The position numbers were made by a program, and so were the translations under genes. Below are positions 24,690 to 33,585 of a DNA stretch of 64,000 nucleotides, piece after piece. Each line of letters starts with the position of its first letter. The first letter of the stretch is position 1. Under the pieces are notes generated by a model, which saw nothing but the letters and a program-made list of their open reading frames with translations, made no database searches and had not been told where the DNA came from. Origin of the DNA: Myxococcales bacterium (GTDB lineage: Bacteria; Myxococcota_A; Polyangia; Polyangiales; Ga0077539); assembly GCA_016793325.1 (NCBI GenBank), contig JAEUKI010000061.1, positions 62,001 to 126,000 of the forward strand, given 5' to 3'.

Positions 24690-25736
24690 ATGTCGCGCAC
24701 GCTCCGAGCTCGCGTCGATCTCGCGGCGCTCGTCACGCGCGCCGTCGTCACCAAGCTCGCCGGGCTGTGGCTCGCGATGCTGATCCTCGGCGCGGTGATC
24801 TTCGGCCCAAACGGCCTCGCGGCGCGCGACGTCACGCGGGGCATGGCCGCGGTTCCGTGGGCGTTTGCGCTGGTGATCGCGCTCTGGTCGATCGCGCACC
24901 TTCGCGCCTCGCGCGTGCTCGACGCGCAGGAGTTCGCCTTCGTGCGGGCCCTTCCGCTCTCGGCGCTCGATCGCTTCGCCGCGCTGCGCGCGCCGACGCT
25001 CGCGCCCCACGCGGTGATCGGCGCGTTCTTCGCCCGCGGTGAAGGCGCCCTCGTCGGGATCGTCGTCGCCGCGCTCGGAGCGCTCTCGACCGTCGCGCTG
25101 CGCACGCTCCTCGCCAGCATTTCGCGCGACACAACGCAATCGCGCTTGTCGCCATCGGGCCTGCTCGCCGCGCACGCGCGCTGGGCGCTGCGCACAGACA
25201 CCGCTGCGCTCGCGCGTTCGAGCGCCTTCGCGCTCGCCTCGACGGCGCTCGCGACGGTCGCGGTCCGCAACACGCGACTCGATCCATCCACCCACGCGAC
25301 GCTCGCCACGGTGCTCCTCTTGCTCTCGTCGGGCGCCGTCGCGCTCACGGCGTCGCGCTCGGTCACCGAGTCCGAGCGCTCGCTCGCGTTCGTGCTCGAC
25401 ACGCTTCCGGACGCTCGATCTGCGGCCAACCGCGCGAGAGCCCTCGCGACCTTGGCCTCGCCCGCCGCGATCGGAGCGCTCTTCGCTGCGCTCGCGACGA
25501 GCTCCCTCGGAGCCACCGTCGCCGCGCGATGCGCTGTTCTCTACGCCGTTCACTGGCTCGCGATCGCCGCGATCGTCGAGGGCGCCTCGCGCCGCGGCCG
25601 AGACCCGTCCAGCGCCGCGGTGCTCGCCACGCTCGCCGCGGTGATCGTGGCGATGCTTCGAACGCCCCTCGAGCTCGCCCCCGCCGCCGCGCTCGTCGCC
25701 ATCACCGCCATCGCGCTGTCCAACGGTCGCCCATGA
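24690..25736 (+). CDS. ABC-type transporter membrane subunit
   Basis: A 348-residue, very hydrophobic protein with about eight to ten predicted membrane segments. They begin near residue 20 (LAGLWLAMLILGAVIFG) and run to the C-terminus (APAAALVAITAIAL). Sequence-wise it is Ala/Leu-rich and has no signature beyond topology. It is called the permease because its stop overlaps the ATG of an ABC ATPase gene (ATGA), which strongly suggests a two-component exporter of the ABC-2 kind. The substrate is unknown. Confidence 0.65.
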   Translation: MSRTLRARVDLAALVTRAVVTKLAGLWLAMLILGAVIFGPNGLAARDVTRGMAAVPWAFALVIALWSIAHLRASRVLDAQEFAFVRALPLSALDRFAALRAPTLAPHAVIGAFFARGEGALVGIVVAALGALSTVALRTLLASISRDTTQSRLSPSGLLAAHARWALRTDTAALARSSAFALASTALATVAVRNTRLDPSTHATLATVLLLLSSGAVALTASRSVTESERSLAFVLDTLPDARSAANRARALATLASPAAIGALFAALATSSLGATVAARCAVLYAVHWLAIAAIVEGASRRGRDPSSAAVLATLAAVIVAMLRTPLELAPAAALVAITAIALSNGRP

Positions 25737-26344
25737 TCGAGCTGAAGTCCCTCACCGTGAAGCGCGAACGGCGCACGATTCTTCACGACGTCGAGCTGTC
25801 GTGGCCGCGCGGCGCGCTCGCCATCGTCGGCGCAAACGGCAGCGGAAAATCCACGCTATTGCGCGCGATCGCCGGCGCGATCGCGATCGATCGCGGCGAC
25901 GTTTCGATCGAGGGGCGCTCGCTGCAAACCGCGCGAAGCGACGCGCAACGACGGTTGGCGCTCGTCCCCGAAGAGCCCTCGTACCCGGGACACCTCGCGG
26001 TGCGCGAGCTGCTCGAGCTGTGCGCGGGGCTTCGTTGCGCGAAGGTCCCCGACGACGCGAGGTCGCGCGAGACGCTCGCGATCATCGGCGCGCAGCGGTA
26101 CGAGACGCTCTCGCTCGGGCAGCGAAAACGCGCCCATTTGCTCTTCGCACGCGTCGGTGAGGTCCCGTGGTGGCTGCTCGACGAGCCGAGCGACGGGCTC
26201 GATGCGCGAGCACGAGAGAGCCTCTTCGAAGAGATCGCCGCGCTGCCTTCGGGGGCCCTCGTCGCGACGCACGACCCTGTGTTGATCGCGCGCTGCGACG
26301 GCGTCGTTCGCATCGTCGACAGAACGGTCGTGCGCGAGCGATAG
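25733..26344 (+). CDS. ABC transporter ATP-binding protein
   Basis: A 203-residue ABC ATPase with Walker A GANGSGKST (about residues 32-40), Q-loop region LVPEEPSYPG, a signature reading LSLGQRKRAHL in place of LSGGQ, Walker B WWLLDEPSDGLD and an H-loop ATHD. The signature variant is typical of small ABC-2 type exporters such as CcmA-like ATPases. It overlaps the permease gene by 4 bases, so the two subunits form one transporter. Its stop lies 1 base from the stop of the convergent gene. Confidence 0.9.
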   Translation: MIELKSLTVKRERRTILHDVELSWPRGALAIVGANGSGKSTLLRAIAGAIAIDRGDVSIEGRSLQTARSDAQRRLALVPEEPSYPGHLAVRELLELCAGLRCAKVPDDARSRETLAIIGAQRYETLSLGQRKRAHLLFARVGEVPWWLLDEPSDGLDARARESLFEEIAALPSGALVATHDPVLIARCDGVVRIVDRTVVRER

Positions 26345-26345
26345 C

Positions 26346-27047
26346 TCAGCGATCGTCCCGTACGGACATCGCTCGCGCGTGGCGAACCACAGGGCGCGAT
26401 TTCGCGATCACACTGCAAATCGCCTCGCGGATTTCATCGCTCGACGGCGCTTCGCCGGCCGCGAGAGAGGCGCCGAAGTGCAGCGTCGCGTTGGACCAAG
26501 GGGCCGCGTCGAGGGCTCGTTCGCGGACGAGCGCTTCGACACAACGGCGGGCCTCGGGGTCGATCGTCGCCCACACACAGCTCCACGAGAGCGGCTGCTC
26601 GAGCACGAGGTCGAGCGGCTCGCTCGAGAGAACCCCGCCGCCGATACGCACCTCCGCGCGCTGATCGATCGTCGCGAGGCACGGAAAGAGCTCGCGATCG
26701 AGCGTCACCTCCACCCTTCCCGTCCGCGCGATCGCCTGCGCAATCGCCTCGCTCGTGGCGCGCGCGAAGCTCGTTCTGCGCGAGTCGACCGGGTGCACCG
26801 CCGCGCTCAGCACGGTGACCTTCACCGCGAGCGAACGGTTCGCAGCGGACGCCATTCGAACACCGTCGATCACCCCCGGCCAGAACTCGAAGAGCTCGTC
26901 GTTCGGCGCGAGCTCGTGCGACAACTGGAGGCCCAGCGGCGCTGCGCGCTCGACGCGCACCCGGATGCGCGCGTAGCGCTCGTGGGACCGAACGAGCCCT
27001 TCGCCCTCGGCTGCGCTCGTCACGGTCGTTCCGCGCGCGATGAACAT
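26346..27047 (-). CDS. Hypothetical cytosolic protein
   Basis: A 233-residue soluble protein with no signal peptide, membrane segment or motif I recognise. It has alternating strands and helices, for example VKVTVLSAAVHPVDS, VEVTLDREL and SWSCVWATIDPEAR. The codon pattern is the normal GC-rich one of the region. It is convergent with the ABC ATPase (1 base between stops) and divergent from the glycoside-hydrolase-like lipoprotein (84 bases). No function is assigned. Confidence 0.6.
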   Translation of the reverse strand: MFIARGTTVTSAAEGEGLVRSHERYARIRVRVERAAPLGLQLSHELAPNDELFEFWPGVIDGVRMASAANRSLAVKVTVLSAAVHPVDSRRTSFARATSEAIAQAIARTGRVEVTLDRELFPCLATIDQRAEVRIGGGVLSSEPLDLVLEQPLSWSCVWATIDPEARRCVEALVRERALDAAPWSNATLHFGASLAAGEAPSSDEIREAICSVIAKSRPVVRHARAMSVRDDR

Positions 27048-27131
27048 CGCCGTCGCGAGTGTAGGCCCCGCGCACGCGACGATGCACGCCCTTCACGCTG
27101 CGTTGCGCGCTTGCTCGATGAGCGCGAGTGC

Positions 27132-29000
27132 ATGCACGATGGTCACGCTTTGCGACGCATCCCGCTCTGCGCCTCTGCGTTGATCCTCGTTGCCTGCGGA
27201 GACCCGCCCGTCCCCGCGCGCGACGCGTCGACCGACCGTTCGACGCCCGCGGACACAGCGCGCGCAGACGCGACGCGCGACGCTGCGATGCAAGACGTCG
27301 CGTCGCTCGACAGCGCGAGCCCCGTGGATGTCTCGGTCGTGGACGCGAGCGTGACCGACGTTCGATCCGCGGACAGCGCGACGTGCGTCCCGCGCGGCTG
27401 CGCGACGGCCAACTGCGGGATGGTCGACGACGGCTGCGGCCGCATGATTCCCTGTGGAACGTGCGTCGATCCCGAGGTCTGCTCGAGCACGAACCGCTGC
27501 GCGCGGCCCGCGCCGCTCCCGTACCCGACGCGCGATCCGTATCGCATCAAGGGACTGCAGCCGGACTTCTGGGCGGACCGCAGCGAGGTGATCGGCAACA
27601 ACACCGGCGCGATCGCCGTGAACCTCGTGTGGGCCCAGTGGCAGGGAGACGATCGCCGCGCGCCGTGCAGCGCCGGTGAGATCACCTTCGACGGGCGCTG
27701 CTTCACGATCAACGCGCAGGTCGACAACGAGATCCGCGCGTACGCGGCCGCCGGACTCACGGTGACGGCAGTGGTGTACGGAAGCCCTCCGTGGAGCCGC
27801 GCAGGACTCCCGTGTACGCCCGCAGGACCGGGGTTCGAGTGGTTCTGCCCGCCGCGCGAGGACGCGGATTTCGCGCGCTTCGCGGCGATGATCGCGCGCC
27901 GCTACGACGGCCACCACAGCAACGGCCGGCTCGTGGATTTCGTGATCTGGAACGAGGTCAACGCCAACGACTGGTTCGACATCGGCTGCGGCCAAGGCGG
28001 CGGAGCGTGCAACACGAGCGCGTGGATCGCTCGCTACGCGCGGCTCTACAACGCAGCGTACGACGCGATCAAAGCCGAGCAGCCCACAGCGAGGGTGTTG
28101 TTTTCGTTCGAGCATCACTTCGGGCGCAGCTTCGACAATCCGTCCGCGAGCTCGCCGTTGTTGTCGGTCGAGACGTTTCTCACGGGGCTCGCGCCGCAGG
28201 TCGCGCCGCGCGCGTGGTCGGTCGCGTACCACCCGTATCCGCCGAACCTCCTGCGCCCCGAGTTTTCGCCGGACGATTGGCCGCGCATCACCTACGGAAA
28301 CCTCGGCGCCGTCGTGCAATTTCTGAGAGCGCGGTTCCCGACCGTTCCGAGCGCGTGGACCGTCGAGCTCACCGAGAGCGGCGTCAATTCGCTCGCGCCA
28401 AACTCGTCTGCGGCCGCGCAAGCGACCGGCGTCTGCAGCTCGCTTCGCAACGTCCTCGCGACGCCCGGAATCGACAACTACATCTATCACCGCATGGTCG
28501 ATCACCCCGCAGAGACCGGCGCGGGCTTGGGCTTGGGCCTACGAAACGCCGACCGCACCGCGAAGCCCGCGTGGTCCGTGTGGGCGCTCTCGAACCGCAA
28601 CGACCTGACACCTCCCATGCTCTCGTGCGGCTTCGAAGACCTTCCGTACACGCGCTTGCGCCGAAGCCATCACGCGACGCGGGGCCACTGGGCGAGCTCG
28701 CGCGTCGCGCCGAGCGGCTTTCGCGAAGAACAATCGTGGCGCCTGTGGCGCGAGCCACGCGCAGGCGCCGAGCTCCTCTACGAGTGCAAGGTCGGTCAAC
28801 ACAACCTCCTCACGCGCGACGTCCACTGCGAAGGCCAAGAGATCCTCGGCCCCGTGGGCTACGTCGCGACGGCGCCCGCGGCGGGGCTCGTCGCGCTCTA
28901 CCGCTGCCGCGTCGGCGCAGGAACGGACCACTTCGTCAGCCCGAGCCCCACGTGCGAAGGGCAGACGATGGAGCAGCTGCTCGGCTACGTGACGCCGTAG
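27132..29000 (+). CDS. DUF5722-like glycoside hydrolase-type lipoprotein
   Basis: A 622-residue lipoprotein with lipobox Cys22 (LILVAC). An Asp/Ala/Ser/Thr/Val-rich linker and a small Cys-rich module follow to about residue 125. Residues 140-470 form a TIM-barrel-type catalytic domain: VNLVWAQWQ, then VTAVVYGSPPW, IWNEVNANDWFD with Asn274-Glu275 as likely acid/base, AYHPYP, and VELTESGVN with Glu415 as likely nucleophile, as in clan A glycosidases and DUF5722. The last 120 residues contain two CEG...LGY repeats with ALYRC and DHFVS, a lectin-like beta-trefoil style. It probably degrades a polysaccharide at the cell surface. ATG 27132 fits the lipobox. Confidence 0.78.
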   Translation: MHDGHALRRIPLCASALILVACGDPPVPARDASTDRSTPADTARADATRDAAMQDVASLDSASPVDVSVVDASVTDVRSADSATCVPRGCATANCGMVDDGCGRMIPCGTCVDPEVCSSTNRCARPAPLPYPTRDPYRIKGLQPDFWADRSEVIGNNTGAIAVNLVWAQWQGDDRRAPCSAGEITFDGRCFTINAQVDNEIRAYAAAGLTVTAVVYGSPPWSRAGLPCTPAGPGFEWFCPPREDADFARFAAMIARRYDGHHSNGRLVDFVIWNEVNANDWFDIGCGQGGGACNTSAWIARYARLYNAAYDAIKAEQPTARVLFSFEHHFGRSFDNPSASSPLLSVETFLTGLAPQVAPRAWSVAYHPYPPNLLRPEFSPDDWPRITYGNLGAVVQFLRARFPTVPSAWTVELTESGVNSLAPNSSAAAQATGVCSSLRNVLATPGIDNYIYHRMVDHPAETGAGLGLGLRNADRTAKPAWSVWALSNRNDLTPPMLSCGFEDLPYTRLRRSHHATRGHWASSRVAPSGFREEQSWRLWREPRAGAELLYECKVGQHNLLTRDVHCEGQEILGPVGYVATAPAAGLVALYRCRVGAGTDHFVSPSPTCEGQTMEQLLGYVTP

Positions 29001-29013
29001 CGAGGGCACGCCC

Positions 29014-29070
29014 GATGGCGAACACTTCGCCATCGGATGGCGAACGCTTCGCCATCGGGTGGCGAACGCT
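29014..29070. repeat. Short palindromic repeat family 1, two and a half units
   Basis: GATGGCGAACACTTCGCCATC (29014-29034) and GATGGCGAACGCTTCGCCATC (29036-29056) are each 9-bp inverted repeats around a 3-base loop, followed by a partial unit. The array starts 14 bases after the stop of the glycoside-hydrolase-like gene. Other copies occur at 33076, 57887 and 61539. Confidence 0.8.
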
Positions 29071-29280
29071 GCGGCACGCTCGTATCGCGAGATGAGCGAC
29101 CGCGTCGTAGAGATCACGTCGCCATCACGCGCGCCTGCGCTGAGGTGGACAGAGGGCGACGGCTGGGCGAGCGGCGGCAAAACAGACGCGCAGCGTCGCA
29201 AGTTCGGCCAGAAAAATCCCAGCGCGTTGTGCCAGAGACGGCTTCGCAGAAGCGGCGCGAATGTGCGGCAGGCGGCGGCG

Positions 29281-29530
29281 CGCGGCCTCACCCCCGCTGC
29301 CGCGCCCCTCTCCCGCGGGACCGCGGGAGAGGGGCTACGGGGATCGAAGCGTCGTGGCGGAAGACCAACGGCGACTCACAAGGCCCACAAAATCAAAGCC
29401 CCCCAACGGCGACTCATCATGCCCACAAAATCAAAGCCCCCCAACGGCGACTCACCATGCCCACAAAATCAAAGCCCCTCTCCCGCGGTCCCGCGGGAGA
29501 GGGGCGCGCGGCAGCGGGGGTGAGGCCGCG
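29281..29530. repeat. Inverted-repeat element (MITE-like), copy 1
   Basis: A 250-bp element with terminal inverted repeats of about 55 bp. Left arm 29281-29335 and right arm 29474-29530 match end to end apart from a 2-base gap. Each arm contains its own near-perfect hairpin (CCCCTCTCCCGCGG paired with CCGCGGGAGAGGGG). Between them are three tandem 38-bp units beginning CAACGGCGACTCA (29366, 29404, 29442). It lies between the convergent genes ending at 29000 and 29560, so it can act as a bidirectional terminator. No ORF encodes a transposase, so any mobility would be in trans. Confidence 0.75.
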
Positions 29531-29559
29531 TAGCACTTCCCCACAACGAACCACGAGGC

Positions 29560-31808
29560 TCACTGCCGCGTCGCGACGAGCTCCTCGGTCGCGTGGTGCT
29601 CGACGATCAACGCGATCAACCGATCGCCGATGACCGTCACACGATCGGGCGCCACGCGCGCGAGCCACGGGAGCAGCGTCCACCCATCGCGGATCTCGTT
29701 GTTCGCCACCGCGTCGCGAATCGCACGCAACCCGTCATCGTGCTCCACCACCGCGAGCCGCTCGAAGAGCACCCATTGTGGCCACGGATTCGACGGCGTC
29801 GGCTCTGCCGAGGCATCGACGCCCGCGGGAGGCTCTTGCTCGTCGGGAGGCGCCAACGGATGCGGCTCGATGACGATCGACTCGCGCTCGTCGGACGCAA
29901 CAACCTGCTCGTAGAGCGCCGTCAGCAACGCACGCGACCCAGGATCGTCGCCGAGCATCGCGCCGATCCAAACGGAGCCGGGATCGCGCACCCAATCGAG
30001 CGAGCGCTCTGCGAGCTGCGTCGCCAACCGCTCGCGCAGCGCACGGGCGTCGAGCTGCCACGCGTTGCGCGCGGGATCTCGACGACCGCCCTCGAAGTGT
30101 CGGCGGATCGCGACGAGGTCCGGTGAAGCGTCACGACTCAGCGGACAACCGAGACGCACCCACGCGTCCATGCTCGCGGCGACGAGCGGCAACGTCTCTG
30201 GATTTGCGTACCAACGACGACTCACTGCATCACGCGCGCGAGCGCAGCGGCGAACGAGCGCCAACATACGATCGCGCTGTCGCTCGTTCGCCCAACGCCA
30301 AACGCTCTCGTACATCGACGGACAGCGATCGATCAGCGCGTCGATCCAACGCTCGCGATGCGCGAGGGCCGCCGGCTCGAACACCTCCCACAAGGACCAC
30401 CGAACTCCCTCGAGACGCGCCAAGGGACCGAGCGTCGCGCGGAGAGGATCGTGCTCGTCGAGCGCCTCGTCGATCGCGGGATCGAAGCGCGCTTCGGCTT
30501 CGTCGAGCCACGCGCTCACCGTGGCGCCGAACGTTCTGCCGATCGCGACGACGCCGCGCTCGAAGAGCGGAGCGGCCAGGCGAACCGCGTGTGCGTTGTC
30601 CGGAGAGAACCAACGGCACCGAAAGTGGTCCTCGATCCCGCGCCCGTCCTCTTCGCGGCCGAGCCTCGCGCGCCGGTCGAACCACGCGCGAACGCGGCGC
30701 TCGCTGATCGGCCACAGGCGCTCTTGCAGCGCGCGCGGGAGCAGCGCCGCTTCGAACGGCTCTTCGCGACGCTCGATGATCGACATCGCCCTCGCGAAGC
30801 ACTCGGCCGCGCGCTCGGAGCTGCACCACTGCGCGAGCGCGATCCACTCGTTGGCCGCGCTTTCACGACGTTCGAGCACAGAAAACACCCACTGTTCGAG
30901 CGCCATCCGCGCCTCGGGCGTCGCGCGTTCGACGACGGCGCGGGTCGTCGTCTCGTGGGGGGCGACGGACACCTCGAATCTGTCGAAGGTCCTTCGCGCA
31001 GGACGCTCGATCAACGCACGAAACGGTCTCTCGACGAGCGCTGCGTGACCGAAGTGCGAGCACAGCAGCACGTACGACTCACGGAGATCCAACGAGCTCG
31101 AGGACCCGTCGAACGCCACGAGCCGCGGCTCTTCGAACATTGCAGCGAGCACATCGTCACTCGACTCGCCGAGCAGCCCCAGCACGAAGCGCGTCGTGTC
31201 CTGCGCTCGCAGCCACGAAAAGGACTGTTGCCACCGCGCCAACGCGTCGTCTCTTACGAGCGAACGAAGAAACTCGTCACGGCTACTCGACGCGAGCAAC
31301 GCTCGCAGCGGCAGGGATCTGCGCGTCGGATCGACGGCGTCCCAGAACTTCTGCGACGCATCGGCGGCGCTGTTGTCTCGCAGCCGGTCGCGCATCGAAT
31401 CGGTCACGACTCCGAAATCCAGCGCGGTCACGAGCGCCCCCCACGGCGAGTAACCGGCCTCGCAGACCGCGCGGCGCGTCGCCTCTGGAATCGCCTCGAT
31501 CACAGCGTCCACCGCCGCGGCCGAGAGCGTTCGCTCGAGCGCTTCGAGGGCGCGCCACGGCGAGAGCTCTCCCTCGAGCATCGCGTCGATCACGGCCGTC
31601 GGGTGCAACACCGATCGCACACGGGCTGGTCGCAAGACCAACAGCAGCTCGTGTAGCTCGCCGCGCCATCGACGATGACATCCACGAGGTGATCGAGCGA
31701 TCCGCTCTCCACGAACTGCGCCGACGATCGCCGTGCAGCGTCCCTCGACGAAACGCGATTCGCGCGCACCCATCGGTCCACGACAGCGCGGTGTCGGTCG
31801 CCAACCAC
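29560..31808 (-). CDS. Unknown large cytosolic protein, probable frameshift near the N-terminus
   Basis: The main frame runs from the stop at 29560 up to about 31670 and encodes about 700 residues of helical, Trp- and Arg-rich protein (many WxxAL/ALxRW helices, HEAT-like in feel). I recognise no family. Further upstream this frame becomes Arg-rich and unconvincing. A different frame starting at GTG 31808 has normal codon use (DAARRSSAQFVESGSLDHLV) until about 31655. The gene probably starts at 31808 and a one-base insertion or deletion (assembly error or true mutation) lies near 31650-31680. It faces the BPSS1187-like hydrolase gene divergently. Confidence 0.6.
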
Positions 31809-31911
31809 CGGCGGTGTCTGCGCACCTGATCCGAAGTCGACAAGTCGATTCGATGGTCAACCTCGGGATTTTGCGATCGATCGAGCGTTCGTGTGCGCTA
31901 CGACTCGAATC

Positions 31912-33033
31912 ATGCGCCGCGCGATCGTGCTGGGTCTCTTTGCGGTGGGCTGCACGAACCCAGCACCACCGCCCATGGACGCGACGAACGGCGCGGACTC
32001 ATCGATCACGGACGGCGGCGCCAGCGACGCGCGCGACACCGACGCGGCCGTCGATGTCCGCGATGGGCGAGCCGCGCCGATCGTGACATGCGACGACGCG
32101 GGCGTGTGCTCGGGCACCGCGGACCCGGTCTCGCTCGGAGCCGGAATCGAACCGGTCGTCGCCGCTCGCTCACCGCGCGGTCCGCTCGGCTCTCACTGGT
32201 TCTGCCGCCCGAGGGACCCGGCGCGATGGAACGGTCGGCTCGTCGTTCATGTCGTCGGAACCTGGAGCGACCCTGCGAACGATCACCGCTTTCCCGAGCA
32301 GGCGTGCGCGCTCGGCTTCGTCGCGATCGCTCCGATGTACGAGAACCGCGATCCCGCCCGCGAGACGTGCCTCGAAGACGGCCCTTGCTACGAAGCGCAC
32401 CGCCGCGAAATTGTCGATGGAGTCGAAGGCGCCCCCGCCCCCGTCGACGTCGACCGCCCGAACTCGTTGCGCAATCGCATCGCGACGCTGCTCGCGCGCC
32501 TCGCCGAGGCCGACGGAGCGCCGTGGCCAACCGTGCGTGATCGCATCGCGGGCGGTGACTGGCGAACGACCGTCGTGTCCGGCCACTCCCAGGGCAGCGG
32601 CCACGCGCTGTATCTCGCGCGAGAAGAGGTCACCGAGCGACTCGTCCTGCTCGCAGGACCGTCGGATCGACTCGGCGATCGCACGCCGACGAGCGCGCCG
32701 GTCCCTTGGATCGCGGCCCTTCGAACGACACCGCCGCGCACGCCCGCGGCGCGAATCTTCGGCTACATGCACGACGACGACAGCATTCAAGTCGTTGCGC
32801 AGGTGTTGGACAACTGGGACGCGATCGGGCTCGCGGCGTCGAGCTGCGCGTACGCGCGCGCCGCGGGCTACCCAAACGACTGCCGACGCGTCCGTATCGC
32901 CGGGGACATGTGCGACGGTCTGCTCGCCCACTCGACCGTCGTGGTCCGACGATGGGGGGCGAGCTGCATGCTCGGCACCGGCGACAACACAAACGAAGCG
33001 ACGTGGCGATTCTTGCTCACCGCGGGCGAATGA
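31912..33033 (+). CDS. Secreted alpha/beta-hydrolase lipoprotein, BPSS1187-like
   Basis: A 373-residue lipoprotein with lipobox Cys14 (LFAVGC), followed by an Asp/Ala-rich linker. The catalytic domain has the nucleophile elbow GHSQGSGHA with Ser226 and a late His in LLAHSTVV. LVVHVVGTW begins the hydrolase strands, and conserved disulphide-type Cys residues are present. It resembles the BPSS1187 family of exported serine hydrolases; the substrate is unknown. ATG 31912 gives the signal peptide. A unit of palindromic repeat family 1 lies 43 bases after the stop. Confidence 0.75.
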   Translation: MRRAIVLGLFAVGCTNPAPPPMDATNGADSSITDGGASDARDTDAAVDVRDGRAAPIVTCDDAGVCSGTADPVSLGAGIEPVVAARSPRGPLGSHWFCRPRDPARWNGRLVVHVVGTWSDPANDHRFPEQACALGFVAIAPMYENRDPARETCLEDGPCYEAHRREIVDGVEGAPAPVDVDRPNSLRNRIATLLARLAEADGAPWPTVRDRIAGGDWRTTVVSGHSQGSGHALYLAREEVTERLVLLAGPSDRLGDRTPTSAPVPWIAALRTTPPRTPAARIFGYMHDDDSIQVVAQVLDNWDAIGLAASSCAYARAAGYPNDCRRVRIAGDMCDGLLAHSTVVVRRWGASCMLGTGDNTNEATWRFLLTAGE

Positions 33034-33075
33034 GACCGCTCGTTCGCGCGAGTCGGCGCGGCGACGCATACGCGC

Positions 33076-33096
33076 GATGGCGAGGTGTTCGCCATC
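33076..33096. repeat. Short palindromic repeat family 1, single diverged unit
   Basis: GATGGCGAGGTGTTCGCCATC has the same GATGGCGA...TCGCCATC arms as the other copies, with a changed loop. It lies in the 3' region of the hydrolase gene, upstream of the second 250-bp element. Confidence 0.65.
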
Positions 33097-33132
33097 AAGT
33101 GACGGAGGTACGGCACGTTTCGGCGAGCGCGA

Positions 33133-33375
33133 GGCCTCACCCCCGCTGCCGCGCGCCCCTCTCCCGCGGAACCGCGGGAGAGGGGCTACGGGGATCGAAG
33201 CGTTGTGGCAGAACACCGACGGCAATTCACAACGCCCACAAAATCAAAGCCCCCAACGGCGACTCACCAGGCCCACAAAATCAAAGCCCCCAACGGCGAC
33301 TCACCAGGCCCACAAAATCAAAGCCCCTCTCCCGCGGTCCCGCGGGAGAGGGGCGCGCGGCAGCGGGGGTGAGGT
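33133..33375. repeat. Inverted-repeat element (MITE-like), copy 2
   Basis: A second copy of the element at 29281, with terminal inverted repeats at 33133-33186 and 33323-33375 that differ at one base over their core. Three internal tandem units of 37 bp begin at 33217, 33254 and 33291. The right-hand flank (cgcgtagc) is also shared with copy 1. Like copy 1, it lies between two convergent genes (stops at 33033 and 33586) and follows a family 1 repeat. Confidence 0.75.
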
Positions 33376-33585
33376 CGCGTAGCGCTTACGTTCACTACAC
33401 ACGGACTGACGGCGCGCGCCGTTGAGCACCTCGCGATCCCGTGGCGACCGCTTTGCCGTAAGGCAGTGCACGTCGGTGCGACGACGTAGCCCAGTAACAA
33501 TCGAGACGCTTGTCGCGCGGCGATCATGCCGCGGGAGTACAGGGGACCTCGCGCGACGAAGCCTCAATCGAACCGGGATCAACCG

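Noticed and set aside
29366..33327. Three regularly spaced 37-38 bp repeats at each of two sites, CRISPR-like at first sight
   Set aside because: The units are contiguous with no unique spacers, sit inside an inverted-repeat element, and no cas gene is near.
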